64,000 bases of DNA from Lachnospiraceae bacterium (GTDB lineage Bacteria > Bacillota > Clostridia > Lachnospirales > Lachnospiraceae): contig JAFUKJ010000058.1 of the NCBI GenBank assembly GCA_017467805.1, forward strand, positions 16,808-80,807, given 5' to 3'. Below are positions 1 through 8,371 of the stretch, in pieces (within the stretch, counting starts at the first letter, position 1; each line of letters opens with the position of its first letter). Both the position numbers and the translations under genes were made by a program. Below the pieces are notes generated by a model, which made no database searches, was not told the origin of the DNA, and worked only from the letters and a program-made list of their open reading frames with translations.

Positions 1-2
1 AA

Positions 3-332
3 TTGGAAGAACTCTTCTCTAATTGTGTTTGCTATGTGTTACCTTCTGATGTAGAAGGTATGCCGATTAGTCTTCTTGAGGCCATGAGCTATGGCTGCAG
101 ATGTATTGTAAGTGATATTCCTGAGAATACTGAGGTAGTCCAAGATTATGCATTGAAGTTTGCCAAGTCGGATGTTACGGATTTGCAGGACAAGTTGGAG
201 ACTTTACTAAAGAATTATCAAGATACAACAATATGGAATTCAGACAAGGTTAAGGAACACATTCGTCAGAAGTATAACTGGGAGAATGTAGCTAAGGAGA
301 CATTAAAGCTTTATGAAAGTATTACTGGTTAA
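3..332 (+). CDS. Glycosyltransferase family 4, C-terminal part (cut by window edge)
   Basis: The reading frame is open from the first bases of the window, so the true start lies upstream. The visible 109 residues form the nucleotide-sugar-binding half of a GT-B glycosyltransferase. The motif SDVEGMPISLLEAM carries the E-x7-E pair typical of GT4 enzymes, followed by a helix-rich C-terminus. It would transfer a sugar from a nucleotide donor during synthesis of the glycan encoded by the following genes. The next glycosyltransferase starts inside its last codons, so the two are likely co-transcribed and translationally coupled. The acceptor and the sugar cannot be deduced. Confidence 0.85.
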   Translation: MEELFSNCVCYVLPSDVEGMPISLLEAMSYGCRCIVSDIPENTEVVQDYALKFAKSDVTDLQDKLETLLKNYQDTTIWNSDKVKEHIRQKYNWENVAKETLKLYESITG

Positions 333-1515
333 TAAATTTTTATATCCGAATGGTGGTTCAGAGACATATATCTTTCAATTAGCACAGATGCTGACTTCTA
401 TGGGGCATGAGGTTCAGTTTTTTGGTATGGAGCATGCGAACAGAACCGTTGGTAATCGTGTAGAGAGCTATACGTCTAATATGGATTTTCATACGGGAAA
501 GCTTCAAAAGCTGTTATACCCGTTTAAGATTATATATTCAAAGGAAGCACGCAGGAAAATTAGAGCGGTTTTAGAAGATTTTCAACCTGACGTTGTACAT
601 TTAAATAACTTTAATTTTCAGCTGACCCCTTCTATAATTTATGAAATCAAGAAGCATAATATTCCTATTATTTTCACAGCGCATGATTATCAGTTGGTAT
701 GTCCTAGTCATTTGATGGTAAATGGTAGAACGGGTAAGGTGTGCGAGAAGTGTGCAAATAGCGGTAGTATTCATTGTACGAAGGATAGATGTATCCATGG
801 TTCATTCATAAAGAGTTTATTAGGAACGATAGAGAATAAGCTTTATGCGGCGCTGAAAACCTATCGTTTCATTGATGTTGTGATTTGTCCAAGCAAGTTT
901 AATCAGAGCCAGTTGGAGAAGAACCTGGCTTTGAAGGGAAGAACCTTGGTTATGCATAATTTTATCTCCATGGAAAAGCAGCAGGATGTGGAAAAACAGC
1001 CATATGTATTGTACTTTGGCAGATATTCTGAGGAAAAGGGAATTCGTACTTTGCTGAAGGTATGTAAGCGTCTGGAGCATATTCCTTTTGTTTTTGCAGG
1101 AAAAGGAGAATATCAGGAGGAGATTGCCAAGCTTCCTAATGCGAAAGAGGTTGGGTTTCAGAGTGGTGCTGCATTGCATAAGCTGATAGCCGAGGCTCAG
1201 TTTACATTACATCCTTCGGAGTGCCATGATAATTGTCCATTCGCAGTTATGGAATCACAGGCACTTGGTACGCCTGTCATTGGTGCAGAGGTTGGCGGAA
1301 TACCTGAGCTTGTTGAGATTGGTAAGACGGGTTATGTCTTTGAGAGCGGTAACGAAGAAGCACTTGCTAAGCAAATTGAGCAGTTATGGAATGATAAAGA
1401 AGCCTGTCAGCAGATGGCAGAGTATTGTAAGACGATAGATTTTATGAGTTGCCAGGAGTATTGTAAGGAATTACTTGGTATATATGAGCAGGCAATAGAA
1501 AGGTATGGTAAGTAA
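313..1515 (+). CDS. Glycosyltransferase family 4
   Basis: This 400-residue GT-B enzyme is probably cytosolic and adds a sugar to a lipid-linked glycan. The N-terminus (MKVLLVNKFLYPNGGSETY) is the Gly-rich acceptor-side loop of GT4 enzymes. Near residue 215 the second Rossmann domain begins (VLYFGRYSEEKGIRTLL), and the stretch HPSECHDNCPFAVMESQALG supplies the donor-binding glutamates. Around residues 130-160 there is a cluster of five Cys with nearby His residues, a feature of a GT4 subgroup that may bind metal. The start overlaps the previous gene by 20 bases and lacks a close Shine-Dalgarno, which suggests coupling. The sugar specificity is unknown. Confidence 0.9.
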   Translation: MKVLLVNKFLYPNGGSETYIFQLAQMLTSMGHEVQFFGMEHANRTVGNRVESYTSNMDFHTGKLQKLLYPFKIIYSKEARRKIRAVLEDFQPDVVHLNNFNFQLTPSIIYEIKKHNIPIIFTAHDYQLVCPSHLMVNGRTGKVCEKCANSGSIHCTKDRCIHGSFIKSLLGTIENKLYAALKTYRFIDVVICPSKFNQSQLEKNLALKGRTLVMHNFISMEKQQDVEKQPYVLYFGRYSEEKGIRTLLKVCKRLEHIPFVFAGKGEYQEEIAKLPNAKEVGFQSGAALHKLIAEAQFTLHPSECHDNCPFAVMESQALGTPVIGAEVGGIPELVEIGKTGYVFESGNEEALAKQIEQLWNDKEACQQMAEYCKTIDFMSCQEYCKELLGIYEQAIERYGK

Positions 1516-1516
1516 A

Positions 1517-2515
1517 ATGAAAAATAATTTGCATGGTTCTATTATTATTACTTATAGATGTAATGCGCGTTGTAATATGTGCGATTGCTTTAAGGATCCG
1601 ACACGTCCTGAAGAGGAGATTGATTTAGCAACTCTTGAAAAGCTTCCGCAGATGGCATTTACCAATATTACAGGCGGTGAAACTTTTATTCGTCAGGATA
1701 TTCATGATATTGTAGAGCTTCTTTACAAGAAGACAGACCGTATCGTTATTAGTACAAATGGTTACTTTACAGATAGAATTATTCAGCTTTGTAAGGATTT
1801 TCCAGAGGTAGGAATCCGCATCAGTATTGAAGGTCTGGAAGAGACTAATAATGCAATCAGAGGTTTACCAGATGGCTTTAACAGAGGCTATGGCACATTG
1901 AAGCAGCTTGTAGAGATGGGACATAAGGATGTCGGCTTTGGTATGACTGTGCAGGATATGAATGCCAAGGATTTGGTTCCGTTATATCAGCTTTCTAATG
2001 AGCTGGATATGGAGTTTGCAACGGCAACTCTTCACAATTCCTTCTATTTTAGAAAGACAGATAATAAGATTGATGATAAGAGAATGGTTGCTGAAGCTTT
2101 TGAAGACTTAATCAATGAGCTTTTGAAATCAAAGTCACCTAAAAAGTGGGCAAGAGCTTATTTTAATCATGGATTGATTAACTATATCTATGACCAGCCT
2201 AGACTTCTGCCTTGTGAGATGGGTACAAATGGATTCTTTTTAGACCCATATGGTAATGTATTGCCTTGTAATGGAAGTACGGAGAAGATGTCTATGGGTA
2301 ATCTGCATGAGAATACTTGGGATGAAATATGGAATTCTGAACAGGCGCGCAAGGTACGTGAGCAGGTAAAGCATTGTGATAAGAATTGTTGGATGATTGG
2401 TAGTGCATCTCCTGCAATGAAGCAGAGAATCTGGGTACCAGGCTGGTGGATTCTTAAGCATAAGTTATTTATGGGGAATAAGTACAGTCTGAGTGAGAAT
2501 AAGTTTATTCAATAG
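1517..2515 (+). CDS. Radical SAM protein with SPASM-type C-terminus
   Basis: The CNARCNMC motif near the N-terminus (residues about 16-23) is the CxxxCxxC that holds a radical-SAM 4Fe-4S cluster. The sequence NITGGETFIRQDI is the following GGE SAM-binding motif. The C-terminal third has further cysteines (PCEMG, LPCNGS, CDKNC) in the pattern of a SPASM domain with auxiliary clusters. Such proteins modify peptides or sugars by radical chemistry. Its place between two glycosyltransferases suggests a sugar or glycan-linked modification, but this is inference. I prefer ATG 1517, just after the previous stop: the AAAGG at 1499-1503 touches the upstream ATG 1505 but lies 13 bases from this one. Confidence 0.85.
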   Translation: MKNNLHGSIIITYRCNARCNMCDCFKDPTRPEEEIDLATLEKLPQMAFTNITGGETFIRQDIHDIVELLYKKTDRIVISTNGYFTDRIIQLCKDFPEVGIRISIEGLEETNNAIRGLPDGFNRGYGTLKQLVEMGHKDVGFGMTVQDMNAKDLVPLYQLSNELDMEFATATLHNSFYFRKTDNKIDDKRMVAEAFEDLINELLKSKSPKKWARAYFNHGLINYIYDQPRLLPCEMGTNGFFLDPYGNVLPCNGSTEKMSMGNLHENTWDEIWNSEQARKVREQVKHCDKNCWMIGSASPAMKQRIWVPGWWILKHKLFMGNKYSLSENKFIQ

Positions 2516-2531
2516 ACAATAGAGGAAAAAT

Positions 2532-3575
2532 ATGAAGGTTATTTTTTTGACAGCAGGAATGGCAGGCGGCGGAACGGAAAGAGTAATTGCGGTTCTGGCA
2601 AATTATTTGATTAATAAAGATTATCAGGTCGATATTGTGATGACATCAAGAGATGATGTTGAGTATGAGTTGGATAGCAGAATTAAGCTTCAGGCATTGA
2701 GCGGCAGGACGGGCGGCAGTATTAAGAAACGTCTTGAAAGAGTGAAAAGTCTGCGCCGAATTATGAAGGAGAATCCACAAGCGACAATTCTTTCTTTTGG
2801 AACAGAGACAAACTGCTTTGCTCTTTTGGCTGGTTTGGGTATGCGTAAGAAGCTGATTATATCAGAACGAAATGACCCTAATCAGTGTGCATACAAGCCA
2901 TTAAGAAATTTGCTATATAACTTTGCTGACAAGCTTGTTTTTCAGACAAAAGATGCAGTTTTATGCTTCTCTGAGAAGGTTCAGAAAAAGGGAATCGTAA
3001 TTCCAAATCCTATTAGCGATAATTTGCCGAATCCTTTTACGGGAATGCGAAGCAAGGACATTGTGGCGGTGGGAAGAATGCAGCCACAGAAGAATCACAA
3101 GCTATTACTGGATGCGTTTGCACTATTTTATAAGACACATCAGGAGTATCGCCTTGTGATTTATGGTAAGGGTGAGCTACAGCCTGAGTTAGAAAAGCAG
3201 GCTAGGGAGCTGGGAATTGCTGATAACGTAGTTTTTGCAGGCTTTGCGACGGATGTTTTACAAAAGATTTGCAACAGTGCAATGTACGTATTATCCTCTG
3301 ACTATGAAGGAATATCTAATTCGTTATTAGAGGCGATGGGAGTCGGCTTGCCTGTAGTTTCAACAGATTGTCCGATAGGCGGTTCGGCTATGCTGATTGA
3401 GTCGGGGGTAAATGGTGTACTTGTGCCTATGAAGGATGCAGACAGTCTTGCAGATGCAATGGCTCGTATTGCAGATGATGATGAGTTTGCAGGCAGGATT
3501 GCGAAAGAGGCTGTCAGGGTTAAGGAGAAATATTCGACTGACAACATTTGTAAGGAATGGGAAGCAATAATTTGA
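2532..3575 (+). CDS. Glycosyltransferase family 4
   Basis: A 347-residue GT-B glycosyltransferase. The N-terminal loop TAGMAGGGTERVIAVLANYL is the Gly-rich acceptor-domain signature. The C-terminal domain has VAVGRMQPQKNHKLLLDAF and SSDYEGISNSLLEAMGVGLP, with the two donor-contacting glutamates. The sequence resembles the GalNAc/galactose-type GT4 enzymes of capsule and wall-polysaccharide loci, but specificity cannot be assigned. There is a 16-base gap after the radical SAM gene, and a GAGG Shine-Dalgarno sits just upstream, so it belongs to the same transcription unit. Confidence 0.9.
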   Translation: MKVIFLTAGMAGGGTERVIAVLANYLINKDYQVDIVMTSRDDVEYELDSRIKLQALSGRTGGSIKKRLERVKSLRRIMKENPQATILSFGTETNCFALLAGLGMRKKLIISERNDPNQCAYKPLRNLLYNFADKLVFQTKDAVLCFSEKVQKKGIVIPNPISDNLPNPFTGMRSKDIVAVGRMQPQKNHKLLLDAFALFYKTHQEYRLVIYGKGELQPELEKQARELGIADNVVFAGFATDVLQKICNSAMYVLSSDYEGISNSLLEAMGVGLPVVSTDCPIGGSAMLIESGVNGVLVPMKDADSLADAMARIADDDEFAGRIAKEAVRVKEKYSTDNICKEWEAII

Positions 3576-3620
3576 ACGTCTATAATAGTAGGGTTCTAAG
3601 AAAGAATAGTGGAGATAGGT

Positions 3621-4763
3621 ATGAAGAGGAAGGTCGTATTAGTACTGTGCGCATTACTAATTACCATGACATCTTGTGGTAAAGCATCACAAGATAGTAC
3701 GGGATGTCAATGTAGCTGTAGCGGATGCTCTCAATGTGTGCAGCAGACGAATCAGGGAATCATAATAGAGGATGCAAGTCAGGTTCTGGGATTGATTCCA
3801 GAGAGCCAGAGTGCAGAGGATGAAGTGACAGAGTCTTTGGTAGTAGAGACGGAGACAGCAGAAACAGTGGCTTCGGAGACACAGATGACACAGGTGGAAT
3901 TACCGACGGTTGAAGCTGTGCAGGAGCAGACTGATGTAAAGGATTTGACAGAGGGCGAGAAGGAAGCGCGCAGACAGTTAATACAACAGCTTGCGCAACA
4001 AAGGGAATTATTGTATGAATTACCGAATTCGATAGATAAGATGAACCAGATTGCTCAAATTGATACAATGATTATTGAGAATAATGTTTATGATTTTTCG
4101 GAGAAGAATTTCAGTTTTATTGGTGACAGTATTACTGAAGGTGTCGGTGGAAAATCTGCTGAGGACGGAAGCAAGATTAGTTATGTGAACTATGTTCAGG
4201 AGTATCTTGAGATTGGCGAAATAATGAAACATGGTATGGCTGGAAGAATGTTTGCTGATTATGGTGGTGCAGCCTATTCGATGGGTAAGCAGAAAGATAA
4301 TTTGTTGTATCCCTTGTCTGATGCCACGGTCATTTTTTTAGGTGTTAACGATTATCTTACAGGACAACAGGATAAACGATATGGCGAGCAGAATGCAGAT
4401 TCTTACAGTGACGCAGGCTATTGTGGAGCTGTAAGAGCTACGATGAAGACAATAAAGAATAATTTTTCGAATCAGGATATTTTCTTTGTGTTGGTTTATG
4501 ATGTGGACAGAGCAGTTGAATCTACTTATACGGATGTTTCATATTCCCCATCTTTAGAGGAATTTTTGGATATTCAGAAAACCTATGCAAATCATTTTGG
4601 ATTCAATATTATAGATATTTATTCTACAGGGGTTATGGACTTGACAGATGCAGCAATAGAAGCTACATATACGGCAGACGGGTTACACCCTAATGATAGT
4701 GGATATCAGCTTTTGGCACAGCATATAGCGGCAGAGCTTGTGTTATATTATAGTAATAAGTAA
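3621..4763 (+). CDS. Secreted SGNH/GDSL hydrolase, probable lipoprotein
   Basis: The N-terminus (MKRKVVLVLCALLITMTSC) is a signal peptide ending in a Cys, a weak lipobox. A Cys-rich patch and an acidic Thr/Glu/Val linker of about 100 residues follow. The C-terminal 220 residues are an SGNH hydrolase: block I is FIGDSITEGVGG with the Ser nucleophile, block III is LGVNDY, and block V is DGLHPNDSGY with Asp and His, so the active site is intact. It likely removes acetyl or other ester groups from the extracellular glycan. ATG 3621 was chosen over GTG 3609 because GGAG at 3611-3614 is correctly placed for it. Confidence 0.85.
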   Translation: MKRKVVLVLCALLITMTSCGKASQDSTGCQCSCSGCSQCVQQTNQGIIIEDASQVLGLIPESQSAEDEVTESLVVETETAETVASETQMTQVELPTVEAVQEQTDVKDLTEGEKEARRQLIQQLAQQRELLYELPNSIDKMNQIAQIDTMIIENNVYDFSEKNFSFIGDSITEGVGGKSAEDGSKISYVNYVQEYLEIGEIMKHGMAGRMFADYGGAAYSMGKQKDNLLYPLSDATVIFLGVNDYLTGQQDKRYGEQNADSYSDAGYCGAVRATMKTIKNNFSNQDIFFVLVYDVDRAVESTYTDVSYSPSLEEFLDIQKTYANHFGFNIIDIYSTGVMDLTDAAIEATYTADGLHPNDSGYQLLAQHIAAELVLYYSNK

Positions 4764-4786
4764 TGGGTTAGGATGAGAGTAATAAT

Positions 4787-5329
4787 ATGGAAGTCTTAAA
4801 TCAAGTAGAAGCAGGTTGGCTGTTTTGGATACAGGAGAATCTAAGAAATGATGTTTTGGATGCAATTATGCCATTGGTATCGAAGGTAAACAACGCAGGA
4901 ATGTTAGCAATTTTGACAGTGGTAATCCTTCTGTTATGGAAGAAGACTAGAGAGACTGGAATAATTGCATTTGTTTCGTTGTTTTTAGAGTATATTCTGG
5001 TAAATGTATCTTTAAAACCAATTGTTATGAGGACAAGACCTTTTGTGGTAAATGAGGCATTGCAGCTATTAGGAGATTATCCGACGGATTATTCGTTTCC
5101 GTCAGGGCACACTGGATGTGCATTTGCAGTTGCCTTTGTGTGTTTGTTATGTCTGCCTAAGAGATATGGTGTGTTGGCGATAGTAGTAGCTGCATTGATT
5201 GCTTTTTCGAGGTTATATAATGCGGCACATTATCCAACGGATGTATTAGCGGCGATTGTGATAGCATTTATTACGGCACTGATTGCCAAGTGTACTGTTG
5301 GAAGAGTGTTGGCAAATAGAAGAAAATAG
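4787..5329 (+). CDS. PAP2-family membrane phosphatase
   Basis: A 180-residue integral membrane phosphatase with the three PAP2 signatures: a K-x6-RP-type motif (KPIVMRTRP), PSGH (SFPSGHTGCA) and the SR-x5-H-x3-D motif (SRLYNAAHYPTD). Five or six hydrophobic segments surround them. The family dephosphorylates lipid phosphates such as undecaprenyl diphosphate or phosphatidic acid at the outer membrane face. In this glycan cluster the natural role would be recycling of the polyprenyl carrier released after polysaccharide transfer. It is preceded by the SGNH gene with a 23-base gap. Confidence 0.9.
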   Translation: MEVLNQVEAGWLFWIQENLRNDVLDAIMPLVSKVNNAGMLAILTVVILLLWKKTRETGIIAFVSLFLEYILVNVSLKPIVMRTRPFVVNEALQLLGDYPTDYSFPSGHTGCAFAVAFVCLLCLPKRYGVLAIVVAALIAFSRLYNAAHYPTDVLAAIVIAFITALIAKCTVGRVLANRRK

Positions 5330-5342
5330 GAGTATAGAAGCG

Positions 5343-6386
5343 GTGTGGATTTTTAACTGGGCTATTTTATTGTTTTTGGTTTTAATAATGCCGTTTGGAT
5401 TAGGAATGATTCCGGTAAAATATATGGATAAGGCACATAGAACGCCTGCAATGCTTTATGCTTGCGGGTGGTTTGTGAGCTTTGCATTATTTGAACTGGT
5501 AGCCATTCCTTTTATTTTATTGAGAAGAAGCTTTACAGAGCTTGCAATAGCTTATACGCTTTGCATTGTCCTTGCGCTGGGAATTTCGATATGGAAGGCA
5601 TACCATGTTGTTGCAGACTGCATGGAATATAGGAGAGCATTTTGGTCTATGTCATGGATAGTAAGGTCTGGCTGGGGAATAGCGTTTCTGTGTATTGCGG
5701 CACAGCTTTTTGCAGCTATCTTTTTGGAGTATTGGGATGGTGATGATTCCTATTATATGGCGCAGGCCATGATAGCAGATACCTATGATGTGATGTATAC
5801 AAGAGATGCATATACAGGCTATGAGTTTGGATTTGATATCAGACACGCATTATCGCCAGTACCCATTTATTTTGCATGGCTATCTAAGCTAAGCGGCATT
5901 CATGCAGTGATTATAGCGCATAGTGTGATTGCACCTGTATGGCTTATTCTGATGTATTGCGTATATGCTTTGATTGCGGAGAAGCTGTTAGGACAACACA
6001 GAGAATATAAGCCATTGTTTATGATATTGATTTCTATATGGTATTGCTTTGGAAATGTATCTATCTATACAGCAGAAACCTTTGCTATGAACAGAATCTG
6101 GCAGGGAAAAGGTCTGATGGCTGGAATTATTATTCCGCTTTTATATTTGTGTCTGTTGTGTTTAAAAGAGAATAGTATCAGTAAAGGAACGTGGATTTTA
6201 CTTATTCTAACGATTATTGCATCTTGCTTTGCGACAAGTACTTCGTTAATGCTGGTTCCTACATTAGTAGGAATTGGTGCATTCCTGTTAGGGTATAGGA
6301 AGAAAAGTTTGCGGTTTGTTTTTAAGGTGTTGCTTTGTTGTCTGCCTTGTGTCATATTGGCAGTGTGCTATTTATGTTTGAATTAA
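5343..6386 (+). CDS. Polytopic membrane protein, DUF6077-like N-terminal part
   Basis: About nine hydrophobic segments are visible in 347 residues. The loop after the first segments holds EYWDGDDSYYMAQA and a Tyr/Asp-rich extracellular stretch, reminiscent of GT-C-type or DUF6077 membrane proteins of clostridial glycan loci. I chose GTG 5343 because AGGAG at 5328-5332 lies 10 bases upstream; an earlier TTG would overlap the PAP2 gene. Full-length proteins of this kind, as I recall, are considerably longer and continue with the type of sequence found in the next gene, so the two may be halves of one protein. The function is unknown. Confidence 0.6.
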   Translation: MWIFNWAILLFLVLIMPFGLGMIPVKYMDKAHRTPAMLYACGWFVSFALFELVAIPFILLRRSFTELAIAYTLCIVLALGISIWKAYHVVADCMEYRRAFWSMSWIVRSGWGIAFLCIAAQLFAAIFLEYWDGDDSYYMAQAMIADTYDVMYTRDAYTGYEFGFDIRHALSPVPIYFAWLSKLSGIHAVIIAHSVIAPVWLILMYCVYALIAEKLLGQHREYKPLFMILISIWYCFGNVSIYTAETFAMNRIWQGKGLMAGIIIPLLYLCLLCLKENSISKGTWILLILTIIASCFATSTSLMLVPTLVGIGAFLLGYRKKSLRFVFKVLLCCLPCVILAVCYLCLN

Positions 6387-6406
6387 TATGAAAAGGAAAA
6401 GAGATT

Positions 6407-7198
6407 ATGATAGAAACAATAAAAGCGATATGGGAAGATGTGGTTCTATATAATGGCAACAGTTTTCTTTTAGTTTTCTTTTTGCTTGCACTGATTTTTT
6501 TATGGATAACGGAAAAAAACAAAAATCTCAAAATGATTTTCATATATTTGAGCATTGCATTGGTGGTGGTATTTCTCAATCCGATTTATGCGTGGATAGC
6601 AATGAAGGTGGATGATGAGGTATATTATCGTGTGTGGTGGACTTTGCCAATAGGAATCGTTGTTTGCTATAGTGTGGCAAAGGCGGTTATATATTTCAGG
6701 AAAATCATTAGTAAAATGCTGGTGATTGCGATGGCAATATTAGTAATTGTAATGAATGGAAATTTTGTCTATACGAATACGATTCATTTCAAGGCAGGTA
6801 ATGCATATCATATACCGCAGATGGCAATTGATGTGGCAGAAGCATTACGTATGGATAATTATAATCCCAAAGCCGTGCTACCGTCAGAGCTTTTGCCATT
6901 TGTCAGACAGTATACCGCGGAAATTATTATGCCATATGGTAGAAATATCGTAGAAACCAGATGGGGATTTTCAAGTCCGTTGTATGATTGTATGGAGGCA
7001 GATGTATATGTGGCAGAGGATATCGCGCAATATGCCAGAGAAGAGACCTGCGTATATGTAGTATTATCCTCAATAAAGCCGATGGAAGGAAAAATGGAAG
7101 ATTACCATTACACATTGCAAGGACTGGTTAGCGGTTACTATATTTATATGGATAACTATTGCTACGAGACGTTAAAAGAGCAAGGTTATATAGAGTAA
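6407..7198 (+). CDS. Membrane protein of unknown function, possible C-terminal half of a DUF6077-type protein
   Basis: The protein has 263 residues. Four hydrophobic segments occupy residues about 20-130, including DDEVYYRVWWTLPI between segments, and a soluble, probably extracellular C-terminal domain of about 130 residues follows. The gene starts 20 bases after the previous stop with an AAAGGAAAAGAG Shine-Dalgarno, so it is translated independently. I recognise no catalytic motif. The YYRVWW-type motif and the pairing suggest that it works with, or was once joined to, the preceding membrane protein. This is inference. Confidence 0.6.
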   Translation: MIETIKAIWEDVVLYNGNSFLLVFFLLALIFLWITEKNKNLKMIFIYLSIALVVVFLNPIYAWIAMKVDDEVYYRVWWTLPIGIVVCYSVAKAVIYFRKIISKMLVIAMAILVIVMNGNFVYTNTIHFKAGNAYHIPQMAIDVAEALRMDNYNPKAVLPSELLPFVRQYTAEIIMPYGRNIVETRWGFSSPLYDCMEADVYVAEDIAQYAREETCVYVVLSSIKPMEGKMEDYHYTLQGLVSGYYIYMDNYCYETLKEQGYIE

Positions 7199-7246
7199 AG
7201 CAGAGACTGAATATTATTTTTTAATAGTTTCGTGTTGGCAATTATA

Positions 7247-7275
7247 TTGACATAAAATAAGATGAACTGTAAAAT
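7247..7275 (+). promoter_or_regulatory. Sigma-A-type promoter of the LRR protein gene
   Basis: TTGACA at 7247-7252 and TAAAAT at 7270-7275 are separated by 17 bases. The site lies 43 bases before the start codon of the secreted LRR protein, which therefore has its own promoter. Confidence 0.7.
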
Positions 7276-7318
7276 TATTGTATAGGAATAGTATTCCATA
7301 TAAAGGGAGGGAGATATC

Positions 7319-8317
7319 ATGAAAAAAATAATTAGTTTATTATGTTGCGTAATGTTATTGTGTTCATCTTTGACAGTTTTTGCGGCAGAAGATAATGCTG
7401 CATGGCAGAAGCTGCAAGGGAAGTTTGAATGGACATACCAGGATGCGGACGGAACAAGTCTTACGGCAAAGCTGGAGGGATATACACTGACTATTGATGG
7501 TGTGGGAGAGATTCCAGCCTATGCAGATTATGCATTGGGTAACAGACCATGGAATGGAATGGCTGTATATGAACTGGTAATTGGAAATGGTGTAACTGCA
7601 ATTGGAGCCAATGCGTTTGCAGGTTTGAAAGATTTATACCGTATTACAATTCCTGTAAGTGTATTGATTGAAGATTCTTCTGCATTTGCAGGTATTAATT
7701 CAACAGCATATTTTATGGTTAAGGGAATGAATATTACCAATCATGGCGTAGGAAAGGTTCCATACACAAGTGCAGAAAGCTTTGCAAAGCTTATGTCTGA
7801 TTATTCAAGCTATCGTTTCCAGGTAGATAATATGTATATGGTACAGCTGTTGAAGAATTATTGTTCAGAAAAGGAAGTGGCAATTGCGCCGCTTGATGCA
7901 TTAACAACAGCGTCTAATCCAGATTATCCGTTGATTAACTATACAAGTTCAATTGCAGTAGCAGAAAAGGATTGGGTTCCAGGAGCCTTAACACATATTC
8001 AGGCAAAGCAGCAGGGTGCAGTTGCAAGGGAGGTATTCTCAATTATGTTGGGAATTATGCCTGACTACAATTATGTTTATTCATATAATATGGCATCTTA
8101 TAATATAGTGGATGCGACTCAGACAGCAGGTACTAAGACATATGTTATGACTGTGCCTGCAGCGTACAGATTTCCTAACAGAACACATGCGTTGATTCAG
8201 ATTGGTAATGGCGTAGTAAATATCTTGGAGGATGAGGATACAAGTGCTGATACTATTACATTCACAACAGATTTGCCATCAAGCGTATTTGCGTTAGTGT
8301 ATAAAGACAACTTTTAA
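7319..8317 (+). CDS. Secreted protein with a short BspA-like leucine-rich region
   Basis: The protein has 332 residues. A signal peptide of about 22 residues ends at TVFAAE. Residues about 35-120 hold BspA/LRR_5-type repeats (ELVIGNGVTAIGANAFAGL, then LYRITIPVSV), which in clostridia mark surface or secreted adhesion-like proteins. The remaining 200 residues resemble nothing I recognise and lack a sortase motif or membrane anchor. A GGGAGGGAG Shine-Dalgarno precedes the start. The gene has its own promoter and ends at a strong bidirectional terminator. Confidence 0.75.
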   Translation: MKKIISLLCCVMLLCSSLTVFAAEDNAAWQKLQGKFEWTYQDADGTSLTAKLEGYTLTIDGVGEIPAYADYALGNRPWNGMAVYELVIGNGVTAIGANAFAGLKDLYRITIPVSVLIEDSSAFAGINSTAYFMVKGMNITNHGVGKVPYTSAESFAKLMSDYSSYRFQVDNMYMVQLLKNYCSEKEVAIAPLDALTTASNPDYPLINYTSSIAVAEKDWVPGALTHIQAKQQGAVAREVFSIMLGIMPDYNYVYSYNMASYNIVDATQTAGTKTYVMTVPAAYRFPNRTHALIQIGNGVVNILEDEDTSADTITFTTDLPSSVFALVYKDNF

Positions 8318-8325
8318 TATTTAGA

Positions 8326-8371
8326 GCAAAACAAAGCTTCAGTTCGTGTTTGAACTGAAGCTTTATTTTGC
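8326..8371. terminator. Bidirectional rho-independent terminator
   Basis: The arms 8326-8345 and 8352-8371 pair over 20 bases with one mismatch around a 6-base loop. There are T-rich runs on both sides, so it serves the convergent LRR and SGNH-like genes. Confidence 0.85.
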
